From Lucinisca nassula (lineage: Eukaryota; Mollusca; Bivalvia; Lucinida; Lucinidae), in assembly GCA_963580285.1 (NCBI GenBank), contig OY757023.1, positions 86,081,108-86,145,107 of the forward strand: 64,000 bases of DNA, in the 5' to 3' direction. This document shows positions 8,519-17,853 of the stretch, one piece after another (the stretch's first letter is position 1; the number at the start of each line of letters is the position of its first letter). The notes under the pieces are model-generated. The model searched no databases, had not been told where the DNA came from, and saw only the letters and a program-made list of their open reading frames with translations. The position numbers and the translations under genes are program-made.

Positions 8519-10640
8519 TTAGCTCACCTGAGCACGAAGTGCTCATGCGGCGTCAACAATTTGCTTTAAATGCTAATTCCTCCTTAACCCTTGAGCCAAT
8601 TTCAATAAAACTTCATAGGAATATTGCTGTGTTGACCCTCTACAAAAAAGGCTAACGTTGTTCCGCTCCGCTGAATAAGATGGCCGCCAGAGCTAAAAAT
8701 AGAAAAATCTTTAAACGACAATTTCTCCTGTACCTTAAGGCCAATTTCATTCAAACTTTATAGGATTATTGCTTAGGTGACCCTCTACCAAAATAACAAA
8801 AACGTTTCCGCTCCGGTGAACAATTGGCCGCCAGAGCTAAAAATAGAAAATTCTTTAAACGACAACTCCTCCTGTACCCTTGGGCCAAATTAAATTTGCT
8901 TCAAACACAAACTTCTCCTCAACCCTTGGGCCAATTTGATTCAAGCTTCACAGGAATGTTGCCCAAATGACTCCCTACCGAAATAGCCAAAATCGTTGTG
9001 CTCTGACAAACAAGATGGCCGCCAGAGCTAAAAATAGAAAAAAAAATCTTTAAACGACAACTCCTCCTGTACCCTTGGGCCAATTTTATTCAAACTTCAT
9101 AGGAATGTTGCTTAAGTGACCATCTACCAAAATAGCTCAAAAGGTTCTGCTCTGATGAGCAAATTGGTCGCCATAGCTAAAAAATAGAAAAACATAGTAA
9201 ATTTGCTTCAAACACGAACTCCTCCTTAACCCTTGGGCCAATTTGATTCAAACTTCACAGGAATGTTATGTAGGTGACTCCCTAAAGAAATAGCTAAATC
9301 ATTCCGCTCTGACTAACAAGAAGGTCCCCGCCCGTAGGGGCTTGAAGAAATATATGGACTGCATGAAGCCTGCCCAGGTTAAGCGGTGCGAGTCGGACCG
9401 TCCATGCTTATAAACCCTATTGGTTTTATTGGGCGACATGGCTTGAGATGTCATTTCATCTCAATGTCGGGTAAAAGTCCCAAAAAGTTGGAAGCAACGT
9501 CTCCAAAATGACCTTTACAGTGTTGACGGGGACGTTAAACCTCAAACAAACAAAACAAACCGACTAACAAGATGGCCGCCAGAGTAAAAAAAAATAGAAA
9601 AAAAAATCTTCAAACGACTACTCCTCCTTTACCATTGGGCCAATTTCATTCAAACTTCACAGGAATGTTGCTTAGACTACCAAAATAGCTAAAACGTTTT
9701 CGCTCTGTTGAGCAAAATGGCCGCCATAGCCAACAACAGAAAAAACTTTGTAAATGTACGTCAAAATGCGAACTCCTCCCCAACCCTTGGGCTAATTTGA
9801 TTCAAACTTCACAGGAATGTTAGTTAGGTGACTCCCTACCAAAATAGTTAGAATCGTTCAACGCGGCGAACAAGATGGCTGCCAGAGCTAAGAATAGAAA
9901 AATTTTCAAACGACAACTCCTCCTTACCCCTTGGGCCAATTTGATTCAAACTTCACAGGAATATTATGTCGTTGACTCCCTACCAAAATAGCTAAAATTG
10001 TTCCGCTCTGACTAACAAGATGGCCGCCAGAGCTAAAAATAGAAAACTTCTTCAAACGACAATTCCTCCTTACCCCTTGGGCCAATTTGATTCAAACTTC
10101 ACAAGGATATTATGCCGTTGACCCGCTACCATATTAGCTAAAATGATCCCGCTCCGATGAACAAAAGAAAAAAGAAAAACATTGTAAATTTGCTTCAATC
10201 TTCCCAGGAATGTTGCCCTGGTGACTCCCTACCAAAATAGTTAAAATCATTCCACTCTGATAAACAAGATGGCCACCAGGGCTAAAAATAGGAAAAATTT
10301 TCAAACGACAACTCCTCCTGACCCTTGGGCCAAATACATTCAAACTTCATAGGAATTTTGCTTAGATGATTCTCTACCAAAATAGCTAAAATGGTCTCGC
10401 TCCGATGAACAATATGGCCGCCAGAGCTAAAATTAAAAAAAAAAACATTGTAAATGCTTCAAATGCGAACTCTTTTTTAACCTTTGGGTCATTTTGATTC
10501 AAACTTCAAATGAATGTTGCCTAGGTGACACCTTACCAAATTAGCTAAGATCGTTCGACTCTGATCAACAAGATGGCCACCAGAGCTAAAAATTGAATGT
10601 ACAAGTGACAGTGACATTCAGGTGAGCGAATCAGGGCCCC
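8519..10640. repeat. Degenerate tandem array, unit about 150-170 bp
   Basis: More than ten diverged units each contain AAGATGGCCGCCAGAGCTAA, AAAATAGAAAA, CGACAACTCCTCCT, CCCTTGGGCCAATTTGATTC, AAACTTCACAGGAATGTTG and CTCCCTACCAAAATAGCTAA. The array is bounded by TTAGCTCACCTGAGCACG on the left and CATTCAGGTGAGCGAATCAG on the right, an inverted CTCACCTGA pair, so the whole block may be one mobile unit with a satellite interior. A SINE-E sits inside it. Confidence 0.85.
9324..9560 (+). mobile_element. SINE-E inside tandem array, internally deleted
   Basis: It reads CCCCGCCCGTAGGGGCTTGA through a CCTCAAACAAACAAAACAAA tail. The segment between GCATGA and GCCTGCCCAGG is missing, so the copy is shorter than usual. 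The duplication GACTAACAAGA occurs at 9311-9321 and 9562-9572, both continuing the array sequence. Confidence 0.85.
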
Positions 10641-10931
10641 CTCTTTTCAACGTCTCCGTCAACACTATTTAGGTCATTTTGGAGACATTGCTTCCGATTT
10701 TGTAGGACTTTTGCCCGACATTGAGATGAAACGACATCTTGAGCAGGGACTGCCGCCCAATGAAACCAAATTGGTTTGTATGAATGGACGGTCCGACTCG
10801 CACCACTTTGTCTGGGCTTTCTTAAATCCTCTAAGCGGCTTACCAGTATTTATGTGCGGTCGGTTTCAGTTATGCTTGGAAGCATCAAGCAACCCAATCT
10901 ATTTCTCCAAGCCCCGAGATGAATGGAGATA
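10641..10931 (-). mobile_element. SINE-E, diverged
   Basis: It carries the reversed tail AACGTCTCCGTCAACACTAT, then CATTTTGGAGACATTGCTTC, and the head GCCCCGAGATGAATGG. More diverged than the copies with clear target duplications; no duplication found. Confidence 0.75.
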
Positions 10932-10943
10932 ATCAAGAATATT

Positions 10944-11046
10944 GTAATTATTTAATACTCCAAGAAACAAATGTTGTGGATTTTTGTTTGAATCGCTTCG
11001 CTGAGCGATTCTAACAAAATCCACAATATTTGTTGCTTGGAGTAAT
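10944..11046. repeat. Near-perfect palindrome with GAATCGC core
   Basis: TAATTATTTAATACTCCAAG and the complementary CTTGGAGTAATTA enclose ACAAATGTTGTGGATTTTGT-like arms and a GAATCGCTTCGCTGAGCGATTC centre. The centre resembles the C-type core GAATCGCC..GGCGATTC. Confidence 0.75.
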
Positions 11047-11560
11047 TAAGGGAGAAAGTCCTGATGCGGGCCCATCGGAGTCTAACGCCATATATCATTT
11101 GCGCGTAAATCATACCGTGACGTTGTAGGAAATGCGCGAGTGCTTGGAACACTTTTAATATGCTGAATAAAAATAATAAAAAAAAATAAAATCCTGTTCA
11201 GACTTCCACCTCCCCGTTGGTGAGCAGGGGGGAAACAGACGTTGAATTCAACACCTGGCGAACGGAAGCAATATAGATGAATCTCTTTTTGTTTTCTATG
11301 GTTTAGATAACGAGATACAATTATAATACAAAAATATATCATGTGTCCAGGTTACCTGTAAAAGTAATTAAAAATCGCGCAAATGGACCGCGCAAATGTT
11401 AGTAATTTTTCTCACGCATTAGTAAAAAAAAACAACAAACCAAAAAAAACAAAAAAAAAAAAACAAAAAAAACGCGCAACTAACATATCGATTCGCGCAT
11501 TCGTAAAACGGCGAGTATATCTGTTTTTTTTTTTTTTTTTTTTTTTTTTGTTCCTTTTTT
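11047..11560. other. Unassigned, with A- and T-homopolymers
   Basis: Contains A-rich runs near 11427-11472 and a T run of about 25 near 11524-11549. No gene or repeat family is recognised. Confidence 0.35.
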
Positions 11561-11680
11561 GCTCCAGCATGGAGCATTTCTGTTAATCCTTGCTGTCGAG
11601 TCCTCACCATAATCTTTGTGGTGGTTTGATTTTTGTGTTCTAGGAGATGTTGGAAGTCTTCATGCGGACTGAACATATTA

Positions 11681-12027
11681 CAGTAGAACTTCGATGGCTC
11701 GAACACCGATGGCTCGTTTACCATGGATGAGTCGAACCCATTCTTGAGCCCCTAGCGAAACCCTCTACATAAGAAATAGTGGGGGAATAGTTAAGGATAT
11801 TTTAGTCTTTTATCTTGCAAATGTATGCTGTGTGTACTCATTAGAATCGCCTCGATGAGGCGATTCTGATGAGTACGCACAGCATACATATTCATAATCG
11901 AACACCGAAAAAATGTGTAAAAGTATCTCGTTATGCCTCCTGACAGTAACCTCAGTGGCTCGAACTACCCCTGTCACGAACAGATTTTCGAGGTCCCAAA
12001 GGTGTTCGAGCCATTGAAGTTCGACTG
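11681..12027 (+). mobile_element. C-type MITE, TA target duplication
   Basis: TIRs CAGTAGAACTTCGATGGCTC and GAGCCATTGAAGTTCGACTG. TA flanks at 11679-11680 and 12028-12029. Compared with uninterrupted retro-F (AACAAATTATTTGTC at 2467-2481), the insertion is at TTA^TTT with TA duplicated. The core 11820-11888 is a palindrome, ATGTATGCTGTGTGTACTCA then TTAGAATCGCCTCGATGAGG and the complement. TA duplication and CAGT ends indicate a Tc1/mariner-type mobiliser. Confidence 0.92.
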
Positions 12028-12084
12028 TATTTGTCTAACTCGCAACGGAAGTAAGGACGAGGACTGCGGCCACGTAAAATCAAC

Positions 12085-12232
12085 TTAACCCTTCTCTTGC
12101 TGAATATTCATTTTAGCCACACCCACCTCTGACTTTGAACCAATCATATTACTTGATGTAATTTATTCCTACACATTCATAAACTGTATGTCAAACAGTG
12201 TAGATCCTGATCAGATGGCTTCTTCGGTTTAT
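12085..12232 (+). mobile_element. B-type fragment
   Basis: Starts TTAACCCTTCTCTTGCTGAA and continues TAGCCACACCCACCTCTGAC to GTAGATCCTGATCAGATGGC, matching the first half of the B-type element at 13254-13942. It is truncated in the palindrome core. Confidence 0.75.
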
Positions 12233-12470
12233 TTATGCTATAGTTCGTCTTGGAATGTGTGTATCGCTTATATCTTTTTGTTTTGGACAGCCAATTGGCC
12301 ATTTTGTGGGAAAGTAACTGTCTTACTGGCTTTTCGCTATTGATGGTTTCATTAGGGCCTTGTGTTACTTTTCCTTTAGTGTCTCTGATGGGAGGTGCGG
12401 GTTAATTGTATCGATCCCTGATCATTGCCTTCACGTCTATTTTATTAGCTATTATACTATGATGTTATTA

Positions 12471-12594
12471 ATCAAGTAATTTCGTATTGGCCCAGTTACA
12501 GGTCTGAGGTCTGCTGTATTGGCCTGAGGCCGAAGGCCGAGGCCAATACAGCTGACCGAGGACCTGTTACTGGGCCAGTACGAAATTACTTGAT
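12471..12594. repeat. Near-perfect 124-bp palindrome
   Basis: ATCAAGTAATTTCGTATTGG and CCAGTACGAAATTACTTGAT form the outer arms. GGTCTGAGG/CC-rich arms and TGTATTGGCCTGAGGCCGAA form the centre. Likely a MITE with nearly no loop; no duplication is assigned. Confidence 0.75.
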
Positions 12595-12661
12595 TTTTGA
12601 CAATTTTATTAATTGACGCAATGAAAAACCTGACTTATGATTTTGACTCCTGGTTGACCTG

Positions 12662-12665
<4 letters not shown>

Positions 12666-12693
<28 letters not shown>

Positions 12694-13013
12694 TCGGGTT
12701 TAACGTCGCTTTCAACAATTTTTCAGTCATATCACGACGGTGTCTGGTTGCGACAGGGAGCTCAATGCTCACGTTTATAGTGCTGCCTCACTGAAGTATC
12801 ATGTCCCAGATACATTACATAATACCACACCCAGTCACATTATCCTGACACTGGATCGACCAGTCCTAGCTCTACCCGTAAATCTGAGTGCCAAGTGAGG
12901 AGCAACTAGTACCATTTTTAACGACTTTGGTATGTCGCGGCCCGGGATCGAACCCGAGACCTCCCGTTCCCCGGAGCGGACACTCTACCAACTGAGCTAT
13001 CGGGGCCGGTAGG
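12666..13013 (-). mobile_element. SINE-T1, tRNA-derived, with 15-bp target duplication
   Basis: On the minus strand it begins CGGCCCCGATAGCTCAGTTG, a tRNA-like A box (TAGCTCAGTTGGTAGAG), with the B box GGTTCGATCCC near 12950. A conserved middle and the tail GACGTTAAACCCGAATTC lead to (CA)n. The duplication TGGTTGACCTGGTGT is perfect at 12651-12665 and 13014-13028. The tRNA part is a retroposon promoter, not a tRNA gene. Confidence 0.93.
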
Positions 13014-13028
13014 TGGTTGACCTGGTGT

Positions 13029-13253
13029 AATACAGGATAGTCAACTAATAATAGTCCTTATTGTGATTCTTTACAACGGTTACATGTAAATCGCTAAAGC
13101 GCAAATTGTTAGGGAACACATACTGTTGTTAAAGCGAGGGTTCTCTATTAGTTTTGCCTTTTTTTACTGCTTGCAAGTCGAAATCAAAGCACTGACTGTC
13201 ACGGAGTGTTAGCTGGAAAAATTGGTCCCGAGCGGGGACTTAGGCTGTTTCGT
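13029..13253. other. Unassigned stretch
   Basis: Nothing recognised. Confidence 0.3.
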
Positions 13254-13316
13254 TTAACCATTATCCCGCTGCATAATTAATTTAGCCACACCCATTTCTG
13301 ACTTTGTTTTTTTGTT

Positions 13317-13605
13317 TGATTTGAGGTTTAACGTCCCGTCAACACTGTAAAGGTCATTTTGGAGACGTTGCTTCCAAGCTTGTGGGACTTTTACCCGGCA
13401 TTGAGATGAAATGACTTCTCAAGCCCTACCACCCGATGAAACCAATAGGGTTTATAAGTATGGACGGGCTGACTCGCACCGCTTTGCCTGGGCAGGCTTA
13501 GATCCTCCAAGCGGTTCACCAGTACTCCTGTGCGGGTCGGTTTCAGCTCTGCGTGGAAGCATCATGCAGCCAATATATTTCTTCAAGCCCCGATGGGCGG
13601 GGGCC
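13317..13605 (-). mobile_element. SINE-E inside B-type element
   Basis: Full-length minus-strand copy with the usual head GCCCCCGCCCATCGGGGC and TTAAACCTCAAATCAAACAA tail. Duplication GACTTTG at 13310-13316 and 13606-13612. Confidence 0.9.
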
Positions 13606-13753
13606 GACTTTGAACCAATCAGATTACTTGATGAAAGTTATTTCTGTAAATTTACAAACTGAATGTCAAATAGTGTAGATCATGATCAGATGGCTTCTTC
13701 AGAAGCCATCTGATCTGGATCTACACTGTTTGCAAACGTAGGGATTGTCGTGA

Positions 13754-13910
13754 GTGAGTGTTTGAGTTTTATGTCCCACCAACAGCTAAGGTCATACGGA
13801 GACGGGACCTCGGTTTAAAGACCATCCGAAAGTCTGGAGAAGCCCAGGATCGATCCTGCGACCCCTGGTTTACAAGGCGAGTAGCATAACCACTACACCA
13901 CGGGGGCTTC
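13754..13910 (-). mobile_element. SINE-T2, distinct tRNA-derived SINE, with 15-bp duplication
   Basis: The minus strand starts GAAGCCCCCGTGGTGTAGTG (A-box-like TGGTGTAGTGGTTATGC). It has a B-box-like GGATCGATCCT, then a short body and the end GGGACATAAAACTCAAACAC. Only about 157 bp. The duplication TAGGGATTGTCGTGA is perfect at 13739-13753 and 13911-13925. The head resembles a tRNA with a TTGTAAA anticodon-loop-like segment, suggesting a Thr-tRNA origin (inference). Confidence 0.88.
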
Positions 13911-13942
13911 TAGGGATTGTCGTGAAGCAGGATAAGGGTTAA

Positions 13943-14328
13943 GCCATGAATTTATGCACTTTAAGCAAACAGTGTAGACCCTTATCAAACGCCGCATTCT
14001 GGGGAGGCTGCCAAGCCCAACACGAGTCAAGAACACGCCAACTTTACACAACACTCTGACATCAATACGATAAGACTAACTCGGCTATAAATAATCGTTA
14101 CCCGGATTTCGAATTTTGGAATGATTGACAATTAATCGACCGAACAGGGATCATCTTCTCCTTAATGTCTTATTGAGCCTCAAACGTCACGTGTTCCTGT
14201 ATCTCAAAATAGGTGTGTGCAGGTTTTTGCATGATGTAGGTTTATGCAGGTTTTTGCAGGATGTTTTCTCCGAAGAAATCCTAACAAACAGGAAGTGGGG
14301 AACTGTTTAATTATCAGACGTGTACGGA
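13943..14328. other. Unassigned stretch with B-core trace
   Basis: AAGCAAACAGTGTAGACCCT near 13962-13984 is half of a B-type core without its partner arm. Otherwise nothing is recognised. Confidence 0.4.
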
Positions 14329-15148
14329 GATATTTACGGAACTCGGGAAGGGACATGAATTTTTATTTTTATTATGTTGTGCGAACAAGATAATATCTTG
14401 AGCGGACAAGATATTATCTTGTTCGGACGACATATTATCTTGTGCGGACAAGATATGATCTTGTTCGCACAACATAATATCTTGTGCGCACAAGATATTA
14501 TCTTGTTCGCACAACATATTATCTTGTTTGTACAACATAGATCTTGGGAAGTTGTGCAGACAAGATATTATCTTGAGCGGACAAGATAATATCTTGTTCG
14601 GACGACATATTATCTTGTGCGGACAAGATATGATCTTGTTCGCACAACATAATATTTTTATTATGTTGTGCGAACAAGATAATATCTTGAGCGGACAAGA
14701 TATTATCTTGTTCGGACGACATATTATCTTGTGCGGACAAGATATGATCTTGTTCGCACAACATAATATCTTGTGCGCACAAGATATTATCTTGTTCGCA
14801 CAACATATTATCTTGTTTGTACAACATAGATCTTGGGAAGTTGTGCAGACAAGATATTATCTTGAGCGGACAAGATAATATCTTGTTCGCACAACTTAAT
14901 ATCTTGTGCGGACAAGATAATATCTTGTCTGCACAAGATTATATGTTGTCCGCACAAGATAATATCTTATGCAGACAAGATATTATGTTGTGCGGACAAG
15001 ATATTATCTTGTCCGCACAAGATAATATCTTGCCGCATAAGATAATATGTTGGCCGCACAAGATAATATCCTGTCCGCACAAGATATTATCTTGTGCGCA
15101 CAACTTATAAAAAAAAATCATGTCCCTTCCCGGGCTTCGTAGATATTT
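14329..15148. mobile_element. TIR element whose interior is a 21-bp palindromic satellite
   Basis: The outer ends are inverted: AGATATTTACGGAACTCGGG..GGGACATGA at the left and TCATGTCCCTTCCCGGGCTT then CGTAGATATTT at the right. The interior (about 14373-15104) is a tandem array of 21-bp units of form CACAAGATATTATCTTGTGC plus one base. Each unit is itself self-complementary, with variants at the junction trinucleotides. A higher-order duplication of about 289 bp is present (landmark ATTATGTTGTGCGAACAAGA at 14371 and 14660). Because 21 is a multiple of 3, the array yields long but meaningless open frames on both strands. Confidence 0.88.
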
Positions 15149-15626
15149 GATATTTTACAAACATTAATCAAGATCAAATAACATAAAGCTAATGTTAAAA
15201 CCACCCTGTAATTAACGGATTTCTTCGATATAAATAAGACAACCGCCCACTTATCTGTCTTTTTTATTCATATAAACCCTTATTTACATGATCTTAATAA
15301 TATACTTTTTTACAGTAATAGATACAGAATATGATTCCATACATCTCCCCGAGTATGTATTTATAATATGTATGTCTTTTGTATAATTACAACAATCGTT
15401 GCACCAACCAGAATTCGCTATTTTAAGCAGCTTTCGTCGTCCGATTCTTAGTCATTTTGTGGGGTCGAAATTGCTAAGCGCAGTGACTTTATCTTGCTGA
15501 TGTCCCTTTCATTGTAACTAATTTGTACGAAATCCAGGTGGCAGTTGTTAATAGTTGTGCTATTATTGTTGTTGTGTCGAAAGAGTGTTGCGGATGGCTA
15601 TCTGTTAAATCTGGGCTGGGCTCGTG
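15149..15626. other. Unassigned stretch
   Basis: AT-rich DNA with no recognised family. Confidence 0.3.
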
Positions 15627-15692
15627 CCAACAGTGTAGACCTAGATCAGACGCCGCAGATCGCGGCGTCTGATCTGGGTCTACACTGTTTGC
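15627..15692. repeat. B-type palindromic core, solo
   Basis: GCCAACAGTGTAGACCTAGA, TCAGACGCCGC and the complementary GCGGCGTCTGATCTGGGTCT / ACACTGTTTGC, with nearly full pairing and a very short loop. No B-type terminal repeats are seen nearby. Confidence 0.8.
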
Positions 15693-15822
15693 TTGATAAT
15701 CAGTAATTTAAGGGTGAAACGTAACTGACTAAATCGCCGTTCAGGACTATTTTTTCAGTCTTTACAATTGACCCGACAGTGCTGTCTAGGCTTCTACCAT
15801 GACAGCATAATGCAGAGTTTTG

Positions 15823-15909
15823 TTTGTTTACATTGAGGTTTAACATCCCCGTCAGCACTATTTAGGTCATTTTGGAGACGTTGCTACCAATTTTGTGGGA
15901 CTTTTGTTC
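15823..15909 (-). mobile_element. SINE-E tail fragment
   Basis: TTTAACATCCCCGTCAGCAC through GACGTTGCTACCAATTTTGT matches only the 3' third of SINE-E. Confidence 0.75.
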
Positions 15910-16080
15910 GTGACGTATGATTGGACGGTGTCGACGTTATGGCGCCGACGACGCTGTTCCGCTGTAAATAAGAAAACTACAAGCAATTGTTTTCGTCTTT
16001 CATTTTAGTTCTTAAACAAGAATTTTTCATCATATGCTGAATAGGAAATAATGTAAATATAAGTGATATAGGTAATTTAT

Positions 16081-16181
16081 TTGACGTTCATCGAATTATG
16101 AACACTATGGAGTCACGAGCAAAGTATAAGTGAACCCCTGCTCGTGACCCGATGTTGTTCATACGTCGATGAACGTTAAAT
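16081..16181. repeat. Palindromic element about 100 bp
   Basis: TTGACGTTCATCGA pairs with TCGATGAACGTTAA. TATGAACA pairs with TGTTCATA, and GTCACGAGCA with TGCTCGTGAC. The centre is short and unpaired. Confidence 0.7.
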
Positions 16182-16261
16182 GAATAACATTCTTTTGTTC
16201 ATTCATATACCGGTATGTCTGTATGAAGAAGCTAGGGGTAAATCAGAATCAATACAGCGTA

Positions 16262-16319
16262 CAGCAAAAACTCAGATCAGTCTGCGCGCATGCGCGCAGA
16301 CTTATCTGAGTCTTTTGCT
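16262..16319. repeat. Palindrome centred on GCGCGCATGCGCGC
   Basis: CAAAAACTCAGATCAGTCTG and CAGACTTATCTGAGTCTTTTG pair around GCGCATGCGC. Similar GCGCATGCGC centres occur at 28559-28622, 33955-34024 and 47808-47862. Confidence 0.65.
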
Positions 16320-16391
16320 ATGGCATTTTGCTGTCTTTTGGTGTGCCATTTTACCCGTATTGTGGTTCATTTAACCCACAAATTCAACGGG

Positions 16392-16702
16392 AAACCGGCC
16401 GTCGGGGCTTGGAGAAATAGATTGGGCTGCATGGTGCTTCCACGCACAGCTGAAACTGACCACACATGGGTACTGGTAAACCGCTTAGAAGGACTAAGCC
16501 TGTCCAGGCGAAGTGATGTGAGTCAGACCGTTCAATGCATTTAAGCCTTTAGATTTGATTGCGCGGCAGGGCTTGAGAAGTCATTTCACTTCAATGTCAG
16601 ATAAAAGTACCACAAAATTGGCAACAAAGTCTCCAAAATGACCTAAATAGTGTTGACAGGGACGTTTAAGTTCAATTAACTTCAATTCAAACAAACAAAC
16701 AA
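16392..16702 (+). mobile_element. SINE-E, second subfamily
   Basis: Head CCGTCGGGGCTTGGAGAAAT. The middle carries the subfamily variant CTAAGCCTGTCCAGGCGAAG then TGATGTGAGTCAGACCG, and the tail is GTTCAATTAACTTCAATTCA then (CAAA)n. A similar subfamily reads at 31575-31863 and 45335-45868. Confidence 0.85.
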
Positions 16703-17615
16703 ATAACGGAAAACTGGAAAACGATGAATGTCGGATCGATGTCGCTTTGCGCTAAAATCACAGGGATGGTTGTTTTGTAAATCAAAAATGAAATCGACTT
16801 GGCCAGCGCAATACCGTGGAATTTTCTGTGTTGTGGATGGGTGAATAAATAATCGTAAGGACATTTTCCAAGTCTTAGGTCTTGCATACTTGCAGCGTTT
16901 GCAGTAGAACTGTTTTTCGTCTTTCAAAGAGGAGAAATCTGCGCACATTGCTAACCCAGAAACCTACTTAACATGTTTGGACAGATATGCCGCTCCACGC
17001 AATCGATTCATCATCTTCACAGTAATATTCCATGCTCTGCATAACTGAAATACACGTTGAACATCATTCATTGTAGTTGATTCATACAGACTCCCTGGAG
17101 CTTTGCTTTTATCAGAAAGTGCGTGTGCTACTGTTCCACTTTCCTCTAGAGTTGTGTACGATTGGATGCAGAGAACGACCAGGCAGTGCAACTGTCTTGC
17201 TTGTCCGGGTAAATCTTTGTTTTACAGACGGGAAACTGTAGGTTTTTTGGTCGATTGTTTGTCATTCGACCCAAAGTTGCAAAACGCAGCAGGTTTAAGT
17301 AGTTTTACGTCGCTTGTGTACACGTGCTTTTCACTGGTATGTACGAATGTCAGGGTAACGGTTGTTTGTAGCTGGGCTATTCTTATCGCTGTAACATCAG
17401 AGTAAAACCTAGATGGGTTAGGCAAATAGCGTAGACCAAGATAAGGATCTACGCGTTTTGCATAAATACGGGATTGAAGGTCAAGCAAAACAATCAAAGT
17501 TTCTGTTCAAGGCTATTCTTTCAGCTCAGGGAAAATCGACCTATCAGTACTGTCAATGCTTTGATTATGTTTCAGATGTAGGGGGTGGTTGGGTGAGGCG
17601 AAGGTTTCATTTATC
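16703..17615. other. Unassigned stretch
   Basis: About 900 bp. Overlapping short frames on both strands (up to 100 codons) show no conserved motif and no consistent reading. A half B-core (GCGTAGACCAAGATAAGGAT) lies near 17427-17450. Confidence 0.4.
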
Positions 17616-17853
17616 TGAGCCCCGCCAAGCGAATTTGTGTCTTCGAGCATTCCGTCATGACAAATTGTAACTGCGTATGCCCAGCCATTCAGAGGGGCCA
17701 GGGATATGGCTTTCTGTCTGAAGGTTCCTCTTGATTCACTGCTTGTGTGAGCGAACAGCGAAGGTTCTGGCGAGACTGCGCGGATGCGCAGGCTCGCCTG
17801 AACCTTCGCTGCTCGCATAGGCGATAAGTACCAAAATCGCTTGACGGGGCCCA
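17616..17853 (-). mobile_element. S-type MITE
   Basis: TIRs TGAGCCCCGCCAAGCGAATT and AATCGCTTGACGGGGCCCA. A central hairpin pairs GCGAAGGTTCTGGCGAGACT and CAGGCTCGCCTGAACCTTCG. The TIRs are imperfect about one base in six. About 238 bp with no coding capacity. Confidence 0.9.

Larger units (their letters stand above)
11561..12443 (+). mobile_element. Retro-F copy split by C-type and B-type elements
   Basis: Retro-F landmarks run in order: GCTGTCGAGTCCTCACC, GGAGATGTTGGA, TGCGGACTGAACA, then C-type (11681-12027), then TTTGTCTAACTCGCAACGGA, GCGGCCACGTAAAATC, then a B-type fragment (12085-12232), then CCAATTGGCCATTTTGTGGG and TTGTATCGATCCCTGATCAT. Confidence 0.85.
13254..13942 (+). mobile_element. 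B-type element (TTAA ends) holding two SINEs
   Basis: TTAACCATTATCCCGCTGCA at the left and GCAGGATAAGGGTTAA at the right are inverted. TTAA occurs at both borders (13254-13257, 13939-13942). The centre is the palindrome GTGTAGATCATGATCAGATG / CATCTGATCTGGATCTACAC at about 13671-13726. SINE-E (13317-13605) and SINE-T2 (13754-13910) inserted later. Without them the element would be about 200 bp, like the intact copy at 37349-37561. Confidence 0.9.

Noticed and set aside
13411..13662. Recurrent frames with MTSQALPPNETNRVYKHGRA (also 4706, 45474, 55416)
   Set aside because: Translations of SINE-E. SINEs do not code for protein, and the frame has no codon-level conservation.
14340..15120. CRISPR-like regular repeats
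   Set aside because: Units are contiguous 21-bp palindromes without unique spacers, in an animal-type genome.
14374..15121. Overlapping open frames of 60-116 codons on both strands with repeated ILSAQDN-type peptides
   Set aside because: The 21-bp satellite unit is a multiple of three and self-complementary, so all such frames are repeat artefacts.
16682..17497. Several overlapping 70-100 codon frames
   Set aside because: Competing frames on both strands over the same bases, no motif, no splice-supported structure, not homologous to any family I know.
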